Source: Endoryza foliicola (GTDB lineage: Bacteria > Bacteroidota > Bacteroidia > Chitinophagales > Chitinophagaceae). Taken from it: a stretch of 64,000 nucleotides of DNA. Made by a program: the position numbers and the translations under genes. Numbering within the stretch: the stretch's first letter is position 1; every line of letters begins with the position of its first letter. Of the stretch, positions 44,088 through 53,292 are shown in pieces. The DNA lies in assembly GCA_965226965.1 (NCBI GenBank), contig OZ245715.1:3968001-4032000 (forward strand), read 5' to 3'. The notes below the pieces were generated by a model. The model was not told where the DNA came from. It saw only the letters and a list, made by a program, of their open reading frames with translations, and ran no database searches.

Positions 44088-45143
44088 ATGTCTATAGCTA
44101 AAGGAAAGAATATCAGGGAGTTATCCAAGGATGAATTGATTCATTTATTCGATACCATGGGTGAGAAGAAATTCCGCGCCCAACAGGTATACGAATGGCT
44201 ATGGCAGAAACATGCGTTGAGTTTTGCCGATATGACCAACTTAAGCAAAGACCTTCGCCAAAAATTAGGAGAACAATTTAGTTTACCTGCATTAACGGTA
44301 GATGCCACTCAATACAGTGCCGATGGCACCGTTAAATCGCGTTTCAAAACATATGATGGTCATGCAGTTGAAGGAGTATTGATTCCTACCGACGATCGCA
44401 AAACCGCCTGTGTTTCTTCACAAATTGGTTGCAGTTTAAGTTGCAAGTTTTGCGCAACCGGCTATATGGACCGTAAGCGCAATTTGAATTTTGATGAGAT
44501 CTACGATGAAGTAGTGTTGATCAACCAGCAAAGTGAACGCGTTTACGAGAAGAAACTGAGCAATATTGTATTCATGGGCATGGGTGAACCCTTGCTGAAT
44601 TATAAAAACGTGATGAGGGCCATTGAGCGCATTACATCGCCCGATGGATTAGGAATGAGCCCGAGAAGAATCACTGTATCAACAGCCGGAGTAGCGAAGC
44701 AAATTCGTCAACTGGGTGATGATCAAGTGAAATTCAAATTGGCACTAAGTTTACATGCGGCCAACGATGCCAAAAGAAATGAGATCATGCCGATCAATGA
44801 TACCAACAATATTAAAACGTTGATCGATGCGTTGAACTATTTCTACAAACAAACAGGAAACGAAATCACGTTTGAATACATCCTGTTTAAAAACTTCAAT
44901 GACAGCATCAAAGATGCGGAAGAGTTGATGAAGATTTACCGCCAAGTTCCTGCCGACTTGATCAACATCATTGAATACAACCCAATCGACAACGCTGATT
45001 TCCAGAAACCCGATGAAAAAACGGTTCAGCAGTTCATGAACTTTTTGGAGAAGAATCGCGTGAATGTTCGTTTGAGAAGAAGCAGAGGAAAAGACATCGA
45101 TGCAGCCTGTGGTCAATTGGCCAATAAAGAAGGCGCTCTATAA
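44088..45143 (+). CDS. rlmN: Dual-specificity RNA methyltransferase RlmN
   Basis: The 351-residue radical-SAM protein has the CSLSCKFCATG motif (CX3CX2C) near residue 115, a GMGEPLLNY segment, and a C-terminal catalytic cysteine in DAACGQLA. It methylates C2 of A2503 of 23S rRNA and A37 of some tRNAs. An N-terminal helical domain LFDTMGEKKFRAQQVYEWLW is also typical. It is followed by another RNA-modification gene. Confidence 0.97.
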   Translation: MSIAKGKNIRELSKDELIHLFDTMGEKKFRAQQVYEWLWQKHALSFADMTNLSKDLRQKLGEQFSLPALTVDATQYSADGTVKSRFKTYDGHAVEGVLIPTDDRKTACVSSQIGCSLSCKFCATGYMDRKRNLNFDEIYDEVVLINQQSERVYEKKLSNIVFMGMGEPLLNYKNVMRAIERITSPDGLGMSPRRITVSTAGVAKQIRQLGDDQVKFKLALSLHAANDAKRNEIMPINDTNNIKTLIDALNYFYKQTGNEITFEYILFKNFNDSIKDAEELMKIYRQVPADLINIIEYNPIDNADFQKPDEKTVQQFMNFLEKNRVNVRLRRSRGKDIDAACGQLANKEGAL

Positions 45144-45193
45144 TACAATCTATATTTTATTCATTACTGTTGTAAAACAGCAAATTCACTACA

Positions 45194-46312
45194 ATGGCAG
45201 AAGGTTTCAAAAAATTTATTGAAAAGAAAGAAAACGGTGCGAAAAAGAAAGAACGCATTCGTCAGGAAAAGAAAAAACTCCGTCAGGAGACCAAAGAATA
45301 TTTTGAACAGAAGAAAGCAGCTGCGAGAGAATTGAGAGCGCAAGGAGGGATAAATAGGAACGAGGAACGAGGAAGGAGGAACGAGGAGAGAGGAGGAAAC
45401 AGGAGTGAGGAGCGAGGAGCGAGGAACGAGGAAAGTGGAGGAAAGAGGAGCGATGAGCGAGGAACGAAGAGAGAAGAAAGAGGAACGAGGGGGCCGGTGA
45501 AGCCTGCGCTTCGAATTGAAAAAGCGGGTAAGAAAGAAGAAGTAGAAAATTTGAAGGAATCGACCATGGTGGGTATGATGCCTTTGAATAAATTCATTGC
45601 ACACGCGGGAATTTGTTCAAGAAGAGATGCGGCTGATGTTGTAAAGACCGGAAAAGTTACGGTGAATGGAAAAGTGATCACTGAACCCGGATTTAAGATC
45701 GGACAAAAAGATGAGGTAAAAGTTCAAGGCAAAAAGATCACTGCAAGAAGAAATCTGGTTTACATCTTACTCAATAAACCAAAGGATTACATCACTACTA
45801 CCGAAGATCCACAGGGAAGAAAAACAGTATTGGACTTAATAAAATCAGCTACTTCCGAGCGCGTATATCCAATTGGACGATTGGATAGAAATACAACAGG
45901 AGTGCTGTTGCTCACCAATGACGGAGAGTTGGCGCAAAAACTCTCACATCCGAGTTATGAAGTAAGAAAGATTTACGAAGTAACCTTGGATAAGCAGTTG
46001 ACGAAAAAAGACTTTGATGCCATTCTATCGGGTGTTACATTAGAAGATGGGTTTATTCAACCCGATGTACTCGCCTATCCCGACGCTAAAAACAAACACA
46101 TTATTGGTGTAGAAATTCACAGTGGTAAGAATCGAATTGTGCGTCGCATATTTGAGCATTTAGGATACGATGTAAAAGGATTGGACAGAGTGATGTATGC
46201 GAACCTCACCAAAAAGAACGTAGAGCGCGGAAAGTGGAGATTCTTATCGGAAAAAGAAGTGCGCTTATTGAAATTCCTGAATGCTTCCTACAAGAAAAAG
46301 CCCAAGCAATAA
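45194..46312 (+). CDS. Pseudouridine synthase, RluB/RsuA family, with low-complexity insert
   Basis: The 372-residue protein contains an S4 domain LNKFIAHAGICSRRDAADVV at about 134-153 and the catalytic motif GRLDRNTTGVLLLTNDG at about 232-248. It is thus of the RsuA/RluB/RluE type, which modifies rRNA. The first 130 residues are lysine-, arginine- and glutamate-rich. Residues about 55-98 form a quasi-repeat of units such as RNEERG, RSEERG and KREERG. The DNA of this stretch (45355-45492) is made of GAGGAACGAGG units that also occur in reverse in the spacers near 10872 and 63402. RluB (23S rRNA U2605) is the best guess for substrate. Confidence 0.9.
   Translation: MAEGFKKFIEKKENGAKKKERIRQEKKKLRQETKEYFEQKKAAARELRAQGGINRNEERGRRNEERGGNRSEERGARNEESGGKRSDERGTKREERGTRGPVKPALRIEKAGKKEEVENLKESTMVGMMPLNKFIAHAGICSRRDAADVVKTGKVTVNGKVITEPGFKIGQKDEVKVQGKKITARRNLVYILLNKPKDYITTTEDPQGRKTVLDLIKSATSERVYPIGRLDRNTTGVLLLTNDGELAQKLSHPSYEVRKIYEVTLDKQLTKKDFDAILSGVTLEDGFIQPDVLAYPDAKNKHIIGVEIHSGKNRIVRRIFEHLGYDVKGLDRVMYANLTKKNVERGKWRFLSEKEVRLLKFLNASYKKKPKQ
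45355..45492 (+). repeat. GAGGAACGAGG-type repeat inside the RluB-type gene
   Basis: A purine-rich quasi-tandem with units such as GAGGAACGAGGAAGGAGG and GGAGCGAGGAGCGAGG, about 140 bases long. It keeps the frame open and encodes Arg/Glu-rich units. Reverse-complement versions (TCCTCGTTCCTCGTCTCCTG) stand in the gene-free spacer at 63402-63421 and near 10880. Confidence 0.8.
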
Positions 46313-46317
46313 ATACC

Positions 46318-47214
46318 ATGAGTCAGTCATTGAAACCAGCCTATATTCCTCAAGCATGGGAAACGGTTGTTTGCCCCTTTTGCGGTTCTGCAGATCGCAC
46401 CCTGTATGAAAAATTCGGTAGCGAAATGCAATACAGCTATGTTACTTGCGGAAACTGCAAATTGATCTATCAATCGCCTCGTCCGGTTTACAATCAACAT
46501 TTTATTGATGCAGCATACGCAGATTATTATCAGTACTCCGATTCACTTACCATCAACGACTTTGCGGCAGTAAAAGAATCGGGAGTAAAAATGTTCCAGG
46601 AAGAAATGGACCATTTAATGAAGTACGATCAAAAGAGAACGGCGGTGTTGGATATCGGCTCCGGTATGGGAACTTTTCTGTATGCCGCAAAACCTTATTA
46701 TAAAGAAGCAGTTGGATTGGATGTGAGTGAAAAAATGGCTGCTTTTGTAAAAGAGCAATTAGGGGTAAATGTGATCGTTCAACAGTTTGAGCATTTTGAA
46801 TATCCGAGGAAATTCTCGTTGATACACATGAGTCACGTTATTGAACACATCCCCGACCCCAATGGTTGGTTGCAAAAAGCAGCTACACATTTAGAAGAGG
46901 ACGGCATATTAGTAGTTAATGTACCCAATAAGCGTTCCCTCAGTTTTGTAGCACAGCACTTATGGTACAAGTTAGGATTGAAAAAGCAATTTGCAAGCGA
47001 TTGGAATGATCCTAGCAGAACACCCGATCATTTGTTTGAACCGGTGATTCCTGCTATGAAATATGTGATTGAGAAAAATGGGTTGGAAATTTTAGAATAC
47101 TTCACCTATAGTAGAAAAGATCCGAGTTCCACTAAGTCATGGTTCTCCAGATTCATGAACCGTACTTTGAAAGTGGGATCCAATTTGAGTTTTATCACTC
47201 GGGTAAAAAAATAA
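46318..47214 (+). CDS. Class I SAM-dependent methyltransferase with N-terminal zinc ribbon
   Basis: From the ATG at 46318 there are 298 residues. The N-terminus has CPFCGSADRTLYEKFG and CGNCKLIYQSPRP, two CxxC pairs of a zinc ribbon. The methyltransferase domain follows with VLDIGSGMGTF (SAM-binding motif I), IHMSHVIEHIPDP and ILVVNVPN. This architecture is common for sugar or polyketide-type methylases and for unassigned proteins; the substrate is unknown. The start is five bases after the pseudouridine synthase stop, so they form an operon. Confidence 0.85.
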   Translation: MSQSLKPAYIPQAWETVVCPFCGSADRTLYEKFGSEMQYSYVTCGNCKLIYQSPRPVYNQHFIDAAYADYYQYSDSLTINDFAAVKESGVKMFQEEMDHLMKYDQKRTAVLDIGSGMGTFLYAAKPYYKEAVGLDVSEKMAAFVKEQLGVNVIVQQFEHFEYPRKFSLIHMSHVIEHIPDPNGWLQKAATHLEEDGILVVNVPNKRSLSFVAQHLWYKLGLKKQFASDWNDPSRTPDHLFEPVIPAMKYVIEKNGLEILEYFTYSRKDPSSTKSWFSRFMNRTLKVGSNLSFITRVKK

Positions 47215-47218
47215 GGAC

Positions 47219-47935
47219 ATGAAGCCGGAAGTTTTGTTTGAGAATGACGACATGATTGTTTTGAACAAACCGAGTGGTTTGTTAAGCATACCCGATAGAG
47301 AAGGGAAAGAAATTTCTCTTAAAGTAATGCTCCAAGAAGCTTTCGGTCAAATTTTTACGGTTCACCGTTTAGATAAAGACACTAGTGGAGCCATTGTATT
47401 CGCTAAAAACGAAGCAGCGCATAAATTTCTATCGGAAGCTTTTGAGAACAGAACAGTGGAGAAATACTATATTGGTATTGTGATGGGCGAACCGGCAGAG
47501 GATCAAAAAACCATGGATGGTCCTATTATGGAACATCCGGCCAAGAAAGGACAGATGATGGTGCACCAGCGTGGTAAGGCCTCGCTTACAGACTATGAAG
47601 TGGTAGAACGTCTCAAGAAATTCACGTTGGTAAAATTTCAATTACATACGGGAAGAACGCATCAGATACGCGTTCATATGGCCAATGAAGGACATCCCAT
47701 TCTGGTAGATCCTTTGTATGGCGATGGTGCTCCTATCCTACTCTCTACTTACAAGAAAAAATTTAAACTCTCGAAGGATCTCGAAAATGAGCGCCCCATT
47801 ATGGGTAGACTGGCACTGCATGCCTCAGAATTAAAACTACCACTATTGTCGGGCGAAACCATTGAAATCATTGCGCCACTCCCAAAAGAGTTCAGTGCAT
47901 TTTTGAATCAGTTTCGGAAACTATATTCAAAATAA
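47219..47935 (+). CDS. RluA-family pseudouridine synthase
   Basis: The 238-residue protein has FTVHRLDKDTSGAIVFAKN, the RluA catalytic motif with its aspartate, KYYIGIVMGEP, and LHTGRTHQIRVHMANEGHPI. It lacks an N-terminal S4 domain and begins directly with ENDDMIVLNKPSGLLSIPDR. The target is an rRNA or tRNA uridine; it resembles RluA/TruC-sized members. It follows the methyltransferase after 4 bases. Confidence 0.93.
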   Translation: MKPEVLFENDDMIVLNKPSGLLSIPDREGKEISLKVMLQEAFGQIFTVHRLDKDTSGAIVFAKNEAAHKFLSEAFENRTVEKYYIGIVMGEPAEDQKTMDGPIMEHPAKKGQMMVHQRGKASLTDYEVVERLKKFTLVKFQLHTGRTHQIRVHMANEGHPILVDPLYGDGAPILLSTYKKKFKLSKDLENERPIMGRLALHASELKLPLLSGETIEIIAPLPKEFSAFLNQFRKLYSK

Positions 47936-48048
47936 CGAGCCTAAAACTCGGAAACTAGAATTGCTGTAGTTGAAATCAAATGTCAGCAAAAGCAATTCAA
48001 ACTGAGGTACAATACAACTTCCAAATTTGATAATTCACTAACAACATT

Positions 48049-48189
48049 TTAAGAAAGAGTACCTAAACGATCGACTTTAAACGCCCGATTAGCTTGCTTT
48101 GCACTTACACCATAGTGCCGCATTTCATCTTCAATATTTATAGAATGGAAGTGATCGGTGTAATCGATTACTTGAGTAATCAAATGCAA
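48049..48189 (-). pseudogene. Possible short gene or remnant
   Basis: In the 349-base spacer between the RluA-type gene and ilvA, one minus-strand frame with a TTG start encodes 46 residues, including EDEMRHYGVSAKQANRAFKV and ending RLGTLS. The composition looks coding, but I do not recognise a family, and there is no ATG at the start. It may be a remnant of a lost gene. The rest of the spacer holds nothing I can name. Confidence 0.25.
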
Positions 48190-48284
48190 GAACAGGTTCT
48201 ACTGATTTCAGTAATACCTATCTAATTTTCTCCTACATTATTTATGTGAAAAGAAAGGAGCCAAAATACGGTGCGAGCATTCCG

Positions 48285-49526
48285 TTAAATCAAATAACTG
48301 AACAAATCAGCATCTTTATTGATCTCCGTATAGTTTACTTGAAATTTCTTCATATTTGAGAGAAGAACCTGATAGTCATCCGGGTTTTTAAGCTCTATAC
48401 CTACCAATGCAGGGCCGGTTTCTTTACTATGCTTTTGCATGTATTCGAATCGAATGATATCATCACCGGGGCCTAGTACATGGTTAACAAATTCTTTCAA
48501 AGCGCCGGGGCGTTGCGCAAATCGAATGAGGAAATAATGCTTCAGCCCTTCATATTGCAAGCTGCGTTCTTTGATCTCTTGCATTCTATCGATATCGTTG
48601 TTGCTACCGCTTACTACACACACTACATTCTTTCCAATGATACGATCGGAATAGTAATCGAGTGCCGCAATACTCAGCGCACCTGCCGGTTCTGCTACAA
48701 TGGCATCTTCACTGTATAGCTTCAATATAGTAGTGCATACTTTTCCCTCCGGAATCAAAAGCATATCGTCGAGAACTTCTTTACACAAGGGAAAATTCAA
48801 AGTTCCTACGCGTTTTACAGCCGCACCATCAACAAAACGATCGATAGACTCTAGCGTAGTTGGTTCTCCTTTTTCAAGTGCCGTTTTCATACTAGGTGCT
48901 CCTTCCGGTTCAACACCTACAATGAAAATTGACGGATCCTGTGATTTCAGATAGGTTCCAACGCCTGCCGATAATCCGCCTCCACCAACCGGTACAAATA
49001 GAAAATCAAAAGAAGGCAATTCTTCCAATATCTCCACTCCTACTGTTCCTTGCCCTTCAATGATCTTTAGATCATCGAATGGGGGAATAAAAGTTAGATC
49101 GTGCGCCTCAGTATATTCTTTGGCAGCATGAGCGCAATCATCAAACGTGTCTCCCTTTAGAATCACTTCAACCCAACCCTCGCCATGCATTTTGGTTTGA
49201 GTAATTTTCTGATTTGGTGTTATCACGGGCATGAAGATGACACCCTTCACTTGCAATCGCTTGCAACTATAAGCAAAGCCTTGGGCATGGTTTCCTGCCG
49301 AAGCACATACTACACCTTTCGACAGCACAGCCGCATCCATAGTACTCATCATATTATAAGCACCACGCAATTTATAACTGCGAACAACCTGTAAGTCTTC
49401 TCTTTTTAAGTACACATTACAGTTGTACTTCTTAGATAGATTCAAGTTGAGTTGAAGCGGTGTTTTGTATACGATGGGCGCTAAACGCGCAGCGGCAGCG
49501 AGGAAGTCGAAGTGAGAAGATACCAT
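48285..49526 (-). CDS. ilvA: Threonine ammonia-lyase (threonine dehydratase)
   Basis: The 413-residue protein has the PLP lysine in VRSYKLRGAYN, a GGGGLSAGVG phosphate-binding loop and a C-terminal ACT-like regulatory domain (about 330-413, beginning YFLIRFAQRPGALKEFVNHV). It converts threonine to 2-oxobutanoate, the first step to isoleucine. It lies next to ilvC, but terminator 49727-49763 and repeats separate them, so it has its own promoter. I see no -7 box upstream. Confidence 0.94.
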   Translation of the reverse strand: MVSSHFDFLAAAARLAPIVYKTPLQLNLNLSKKYNCNVYLKREDLQVVRSYKLRGAYNMMSTMDAAVLSKGVVCASAGNHAQGFAYSCKRLQVKGVIFMPVITPNQKITQTKMHGEGWVEVILKGDTFDDCAHAAKEYTEAHDLTFIPPFDDLKIIEGQGTVGVEILEELPSFDFLFVPVGGGGLSAGVGTYLKSQDPSIFIVGVEPEGAPSMKTALEKGEPTTLESIDRFVDGAAVKRVGTLNFPLCKEVLDDMLLIPEGKVCTTILKLYSEDAIVAEPAGALSIAALDYYSDRIIGKNVVCVVSGSNNDIDRMQEIKERSLQYEGLKHYFLIRFAQRPGALKEFVNHVLGPGDDIIRFEYMQKHSKETGPALVGIELKNPDDYQVLLSNMKKFQVNYTEINKDADLFSYLI

Positions 49527-49721
49527 GGAGTAATTAATAATTAAGAATTAATAATTAAGAATTGAAATACACGCGTTGAAATAGTCTGATATTGATAATT
49601 CTAGTAAATAGGTTGAACAACATTCTTTGTACTTACTACTGCAAAATTCATCGTTAAGAGCAACAAATATGAAAGTTGGTGGGTTCCCCCATTATTAATT
49701 ATTAATTATCAATTATTAATT
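49527..49721. repeat. AATTAATAATT repeats between ilvA and ilvC
   Basis: The spacer holds AATTAATAATTAAGAATT units near 49531-49562 and AATTATTAATTATCAATTA near 49692-49720. Between them lies unique sequence with no gene I can recognise. Confidence 0.7.
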
Positions 49722-49763
49722 AAAAAAAGGGGCTCCTGAGGTAGGGTACCCCAGGAGCCCCTT
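49722..49763 (-). terminator. Rho-independent terminator of the ilvEDBHC operon
   Basis: AAGGGGCTCCTG at 49727-49738 pairs with CAGGAGCCCCTT at 49752-49763, a perfect 12-bp stem whose 13-base loop contains a further GGTA/TACC. On the minus strand the stem is followed by a T-run (49728-49722). Confidence 0.92.
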
Positions 49764-49775
49764 AGAGAAGATCCA

Positions 49776-50846
49776 TTATACAATAGCTTCAGACTTCGCA
49801 GGCTGGTTTTCAGGACGCAAAGAACGTACTGTTTTACCCGCTTGCCACATCTCGCTTTCACGTAATTCTTTCAATTCTTGCTCTAATTTCTCACGGTAAT
49901 CAGGTTGAGAGTTAGAGTCAATAGAACGTTGACTTTCCTTACCGGTAGCTACGCTTTCATACAACTCACGGAATACAGGAGCTGTTGCATCACGGAATTT
50001 TTTCCACCAATCCAAGGCACCACGTTGAGCGGTTGTAGAACAGTTGGCATACATCCAGTCCATACCGTTTTCAGCTACCAATGGCATCAATGATTGTGTC
50101 AATTCTTCCACTGTTTCGTTGAATGCTTCAGAAGGAGTATGTCCTTTATCGCGCAATACTTGGTATTGAGCAGCGAAGATCCCTTGAATAGCACCCATCA
50201 AGGTACCGCGTTCACCGGTTAAATCGCTGTATACTTCTTTACGGAAATCTGTTTCAAACAAATAACCACTACCTACTGCAATACCGAGGGCAATAACGCG
50301 CTCTTTTGCTTTACCGGTAGCATCTTGGAAAATAGCGTAAGAGCTATTCAATCCACGTCCTTGCAAGAACATACGACGAAGAGAAGTACCTGACCCTTTC
50401 GGAGCAACGAGGAATACGTCTACATCTGCAGGAGGAACGATCCCTGTTTGTTCGTTGAAAGTGATACCGAAACCATGTGAGAAATAAAGTGCTTTACCGG
50501 TTGTCAAATGCTTTTTAACGGTAGGCCACAAAGCGATTTGAGCCGCATCACTTAATAAATAACAAATGATGGTACCTCTTTCCAAGGCTTCTTCGATTTC
50601 GAATAAAGTTTCACCGGGAACAAAACCATCTGCGATTGCTTTATCCCAAGTTTTAGAATTCTTACGTTGACCAACGATTACGTTGATACCATTATCGCGT
50701 TGGTTCAAAGCCTGACCAGGTCCTTGAACACCATAACCGATTACTGCTACAGTTTCGTTCTTTAATACTTCTTGTGCTTTTGCTAAAGGGAACTCGTCGC
50801 GGGTTACTACATTTTCTTCCACCCCGCCGAAATTTAATTTTGCCAT
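49776..50846 (-). CDS. ilvC: Ketol-acid reductoisomerase
   Basis: A 356-residue protein with VIGYGVQGPGQALNQRDNG, the NADPH-binding glycine-rich loop, APKGSGTSLRRMF, and a C-terminal catalytic region with LTGERGTLMGAIQG and NCSTTAQRGALDWW. It performs the isomerisation and reduction of acetolactate in valine and isoleucine synthesis. It is the last gene of the operon and is followed by a strong terminator. Confidence 0.95.
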   Translation of the reverse strand: MAKLNFGGVEENVVTRDEFPLAKAQEVLKNETVAVIGYGVQGPGQALNQRDNGINVIVGQRKNSKTWDKAIADGFVPGETLFEIEEALERGTIICYLLSDAAQIALWPTVKKHLTTGKALYFSHGFGITFNEQTGIVPPADVDVFLVAPKGSGTSLRRMFLQGRGLNSSYAIFQDATGKAKERVIALGIAVGSGYLFETDFRKEVYSDLTGERGTLMGAIQGIFAAQYQVLRDKGHTPSEAFNETVEELTQSLMPLVAENGMDWMYANCSTTAQRGALDWWKKFRDATAPVFRELYESVATGKESQRSIDSNSQPDYREKLEQELKELRESEMWQAGKTVRSLRPENQPAKSEAIV

Positions 50847-50928
50847 TGCTGAATTGTTTAAAGTGTTTGCTGAATCGTTGATGCTGAATACTCAGCTCTG
50901 TGATTGCTTTGGTTAAGTATATTGTTGT

Positions 50929-51519
50929 TTACATAGAAAATACATGCTCTTGATCACCGAGATATTCGTTCTCGACCACCTCTTCTCCAGGTTCTCTTAA
51001 TTCGAAATCTCTCAATTTCTTATGGAATCCTTCGCTGTTTTTAATAATGGCTACGCGAGCGCTTCTTACAAATTCTATCAAACCATAGGGCTCCAATACT
51101 GTGATCAGTTTGTCTGTTTCGTCGCGATGGCCACTGGTTTCAAAAATGGTATAATCCTTACGAATCAACACCGCTCTTGCTCCATTCTCACGAAGTAAGC
51201 GTTCTACTTTTACCTTCTCTGCAATTTCATCGGTAGGCACTTTGTACAAAGCCACTTCTTGCCATACAATTTCATCGTCGGTATTATAGTAGGCTTTCAA
51301 AACTTCTACTTGTTTTTCAATTTGACGGCAGAGTTTGCGAACTACTTCTTCTGTTTCGTGAATCACAATTGTAAAACGGTGAACGCTTTCTACTTCACTC
51401 GATGAAGTGTTTAAACTTTCGATGTTGATTTTTCTTCTTGAGAACATGATGGCAATGCGTGCGAGCAAGCCAATTTGGTTCTCGGTATAAACGGTTATGG
51501 TATATTCCTGTTTGCTCAT
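50929..51519 (-). CDS. ilvH: Acetolactate synthase small (regulatory) subunit
   Basis: A 196-residue protein with an N-terminal ACT domain (ITVYTENQIGLLARIAIMFSRR) and a second regulatory domain. It binds valine and activates the large subunit IlvB. It follows ilvB after 21 bases and precedes ilvC by 82. The gene fits IlvH/IlvN. Confidence 0.93.
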   Translation of the reverse strand: MSKQEYTITVYTENQIGLLARIAIMFSRRKINIESLNTSSSEVESVHRFTIVIHETEEVVRKLCRQIEKQVEVLKAYYNTDDEIVWQEVALYKVPTDEIAEKVKVERLLRENGARAVLIRKDYTIFETSGHRDETDKLITVLEPYGLIEFVRSARVAIIKNSEGFHKKLRDFELREPGEEVVENEYLGDQEHVFSM

Positions 51520-51540
51520 TGTTTGTTGTTTGAAAGGTGA

Positions 51541-53292
51541 TTAAACTTCATCTGCTCCTAAAACGATTTCCGCTACACCTCTACCTTGAGGCACCATTGG
51601 GAATACGTTGTTTTCTTTTCCTACCATCACTTCCAATAAATAACTACCGTCGTGGTCGAGCATCTTCTTCACCGCATCTTTCAGCTCTTCACGCTTTGAA
51701 ATACGAGCACCTTCGATATAATAGCCTTTCGCTACTTGAACAAAGTCGGGGCTGGTAATGTCTACAAATGAATAACGACGTTCATGGAACAATTGCTGCC
51801 ATTGACGCACCATACCTAAAAAGCAGTTGTTTAAAATCAAAATTTTCACTGCAGGCTTGAATTGCATGATGGTTCCCAATTCTTGCAAAGTCATTTGAAA
51901 TCCGCCATCACCAATTACAGCTACTACGGTTCTGTCTGGTGCACCAAATTTTGCACCGATAGCTGCCGGTAAAGCAAAGCCCATGGTACCCAAACCGCCC
52001 GAAGTAATATTGCTCTTCGATTGGTTCATGTTGGCGTATCTACAAGCTACCATTTGGTGCTGACCTACGTCCGTTACAATAGCTGCATTCCCTTCTGTGA
52101 GTTCATTCAATACTCTGATCACTTCTCCCATCGTCATAATGTCCGATGTTGGATTCAATTCAGGTACCACTACTTTCTGTTGTTCTTTTAGCTTACAGTC
52201 TTCGAATTTCTGCAACCATGTAGAATAGGTTTTTTGCTCGATCAATTCTGTAAGAAGGGGCAGCGTTTCTTTACAATCGCCCCATACAGGAACGGTTGCT
52301 TTAACGTTTTTATCAATTTCTGCCGGATCAATATCGAGGTGAATTACTTTTGCTTGTTTTGCATATTTATCGAGGCGGCCGGTTACACGGTCGTCGAAAC
52401 GCATACCAACTGCAATCAATACATCGCATTCATTGGTGAGTAAATTCGGACCATAGTTACCATGCATGCCCAACATACCTACTCCTAGCGGGTGATCGGT
52501 AGGAATTGCACTCATACCCATGATGGTCCAGGCTGCAGGCAATCCACCTTTTTCAATGAATTTCAAGAATTCATTTTCTGCATTCCCCAAAATCACCCCT
52601 TGTCCGAATATTACAAAAGGACGTTCAGCTTCATTGATCAATTTCGCCGCTTCCTGAATGTATTCTTTACGAACGATGGGCTTTGGGCGGTAGCTGCGGA
52701 TATGGTTGCATGGTTGATATCCACTGAAGGGCACTTTTTGAATTTGCGCGTTCTTCGTGATATCAATTACTACCGGTCCGGGACGGCCGCTTTTTGCGAT
52801 ATAGAATGCTTTCGCCAATGTTTCAGCGATTTCGCTGGCATCGGTTACTTGGTAATTCCATTTGGTGATAGGCGTTGTAATGTTGATTACATCGGTTTCC
52901 TGAAACGCATCGGTACCAAGCAAATGAGCAAACACTTGACCGGTAATACATACCACCGGAGTGCTGTCAATTTGAGCATCGGCCAAACCGGTAACGAGGT
53001 TAGTAGCGCCGGGGCCGCTGGTAGCGAACACCACACCACATTTTCCGCTGATACGGGCAAAGCCTTGTGCTGCATGAATGGCTCCTTGTTCGTGGCGAAC
53101 GAGGATGTGTTTCAATTGATCATTATAATCGTACAGTGCATCATAAATTGGCATGATGGCACCACCGGGATAACCAAAGATGGTTTCAACGCCTTCGGCG
53201 ATCAACGCGCGAAGAACGATTTCAGAGCCGCTGAGTTCCTCAGTCTTCGTCTGTAACGCAGCCTTCTGCGGCTGATTTAACGTGCTTAGCAT
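51541..53292 (-). CDS. ilvB: Acetolactate synthase large (catalytic) subunit
   Basis: The 583-residue thiamine-diphosphate enzyme has GVETIFGYPGGAIMPIYDAL with the catalytic glutamate downstream in VRHEQGAIHAAQG, RFDDRVTGRLDKYA, and the ThDP motif GDGGFQMTLQELGT with NN. It makes acetolactate from pyruvate, the first shared step for valine and leucine. The ATG at 53292 overlaps the 3' end of ilvD by 53 nt. Confidence 0.96.
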   Translation of the reverse strand: MLSTLNQPQKAALQTKTEELSGSEIVLRALIAEGVETIFGYPGGAIMPIYDALYDYNDQLKHILVRHEQGAIHAAQGFARISGKCGVVFATSGPGATNLVTGLADAQIDSTPVVCITGQVFAHLLGTDAFQETDVINITTPITKWNYQVTDASEIAETLAKAFYIAKSGRPGPVVIDITKNAQIQKVPFSGYQPCNHIRSYRPKPIVRKEYIQEAAKLINEAERPFVIFGQGVILGNAENEFLKFIEKGGLPAAWTIMGMSAIPTDHPLGVGMLGMHGNYGPNLLTNECDVLIAVGMRFDDRVTGRLDKYAKQAKVIHLDIDPAEIDKNVKATVPVWGDCKETLPLLTELIEQKTYSTWLQKFEDCKLKEQQKVVVPELNPTSDIMTMGEVIRVLNELTEGNAAIVTDVGQHQMVACRYANMNQSKSNITSGGLGTMGFALPAAIGAKFGAPDRTVVAVIGDGGFQMTLQELGTIMQFKPAVKILILNNCFLGMVRQWQQLFHERRYSFVDITSPDFVQVAKGYYIEGARISKREELKDAVKKMLDHDGSYLLEVMVGKENNVFPMVPQGRGVAEIVLGADEV

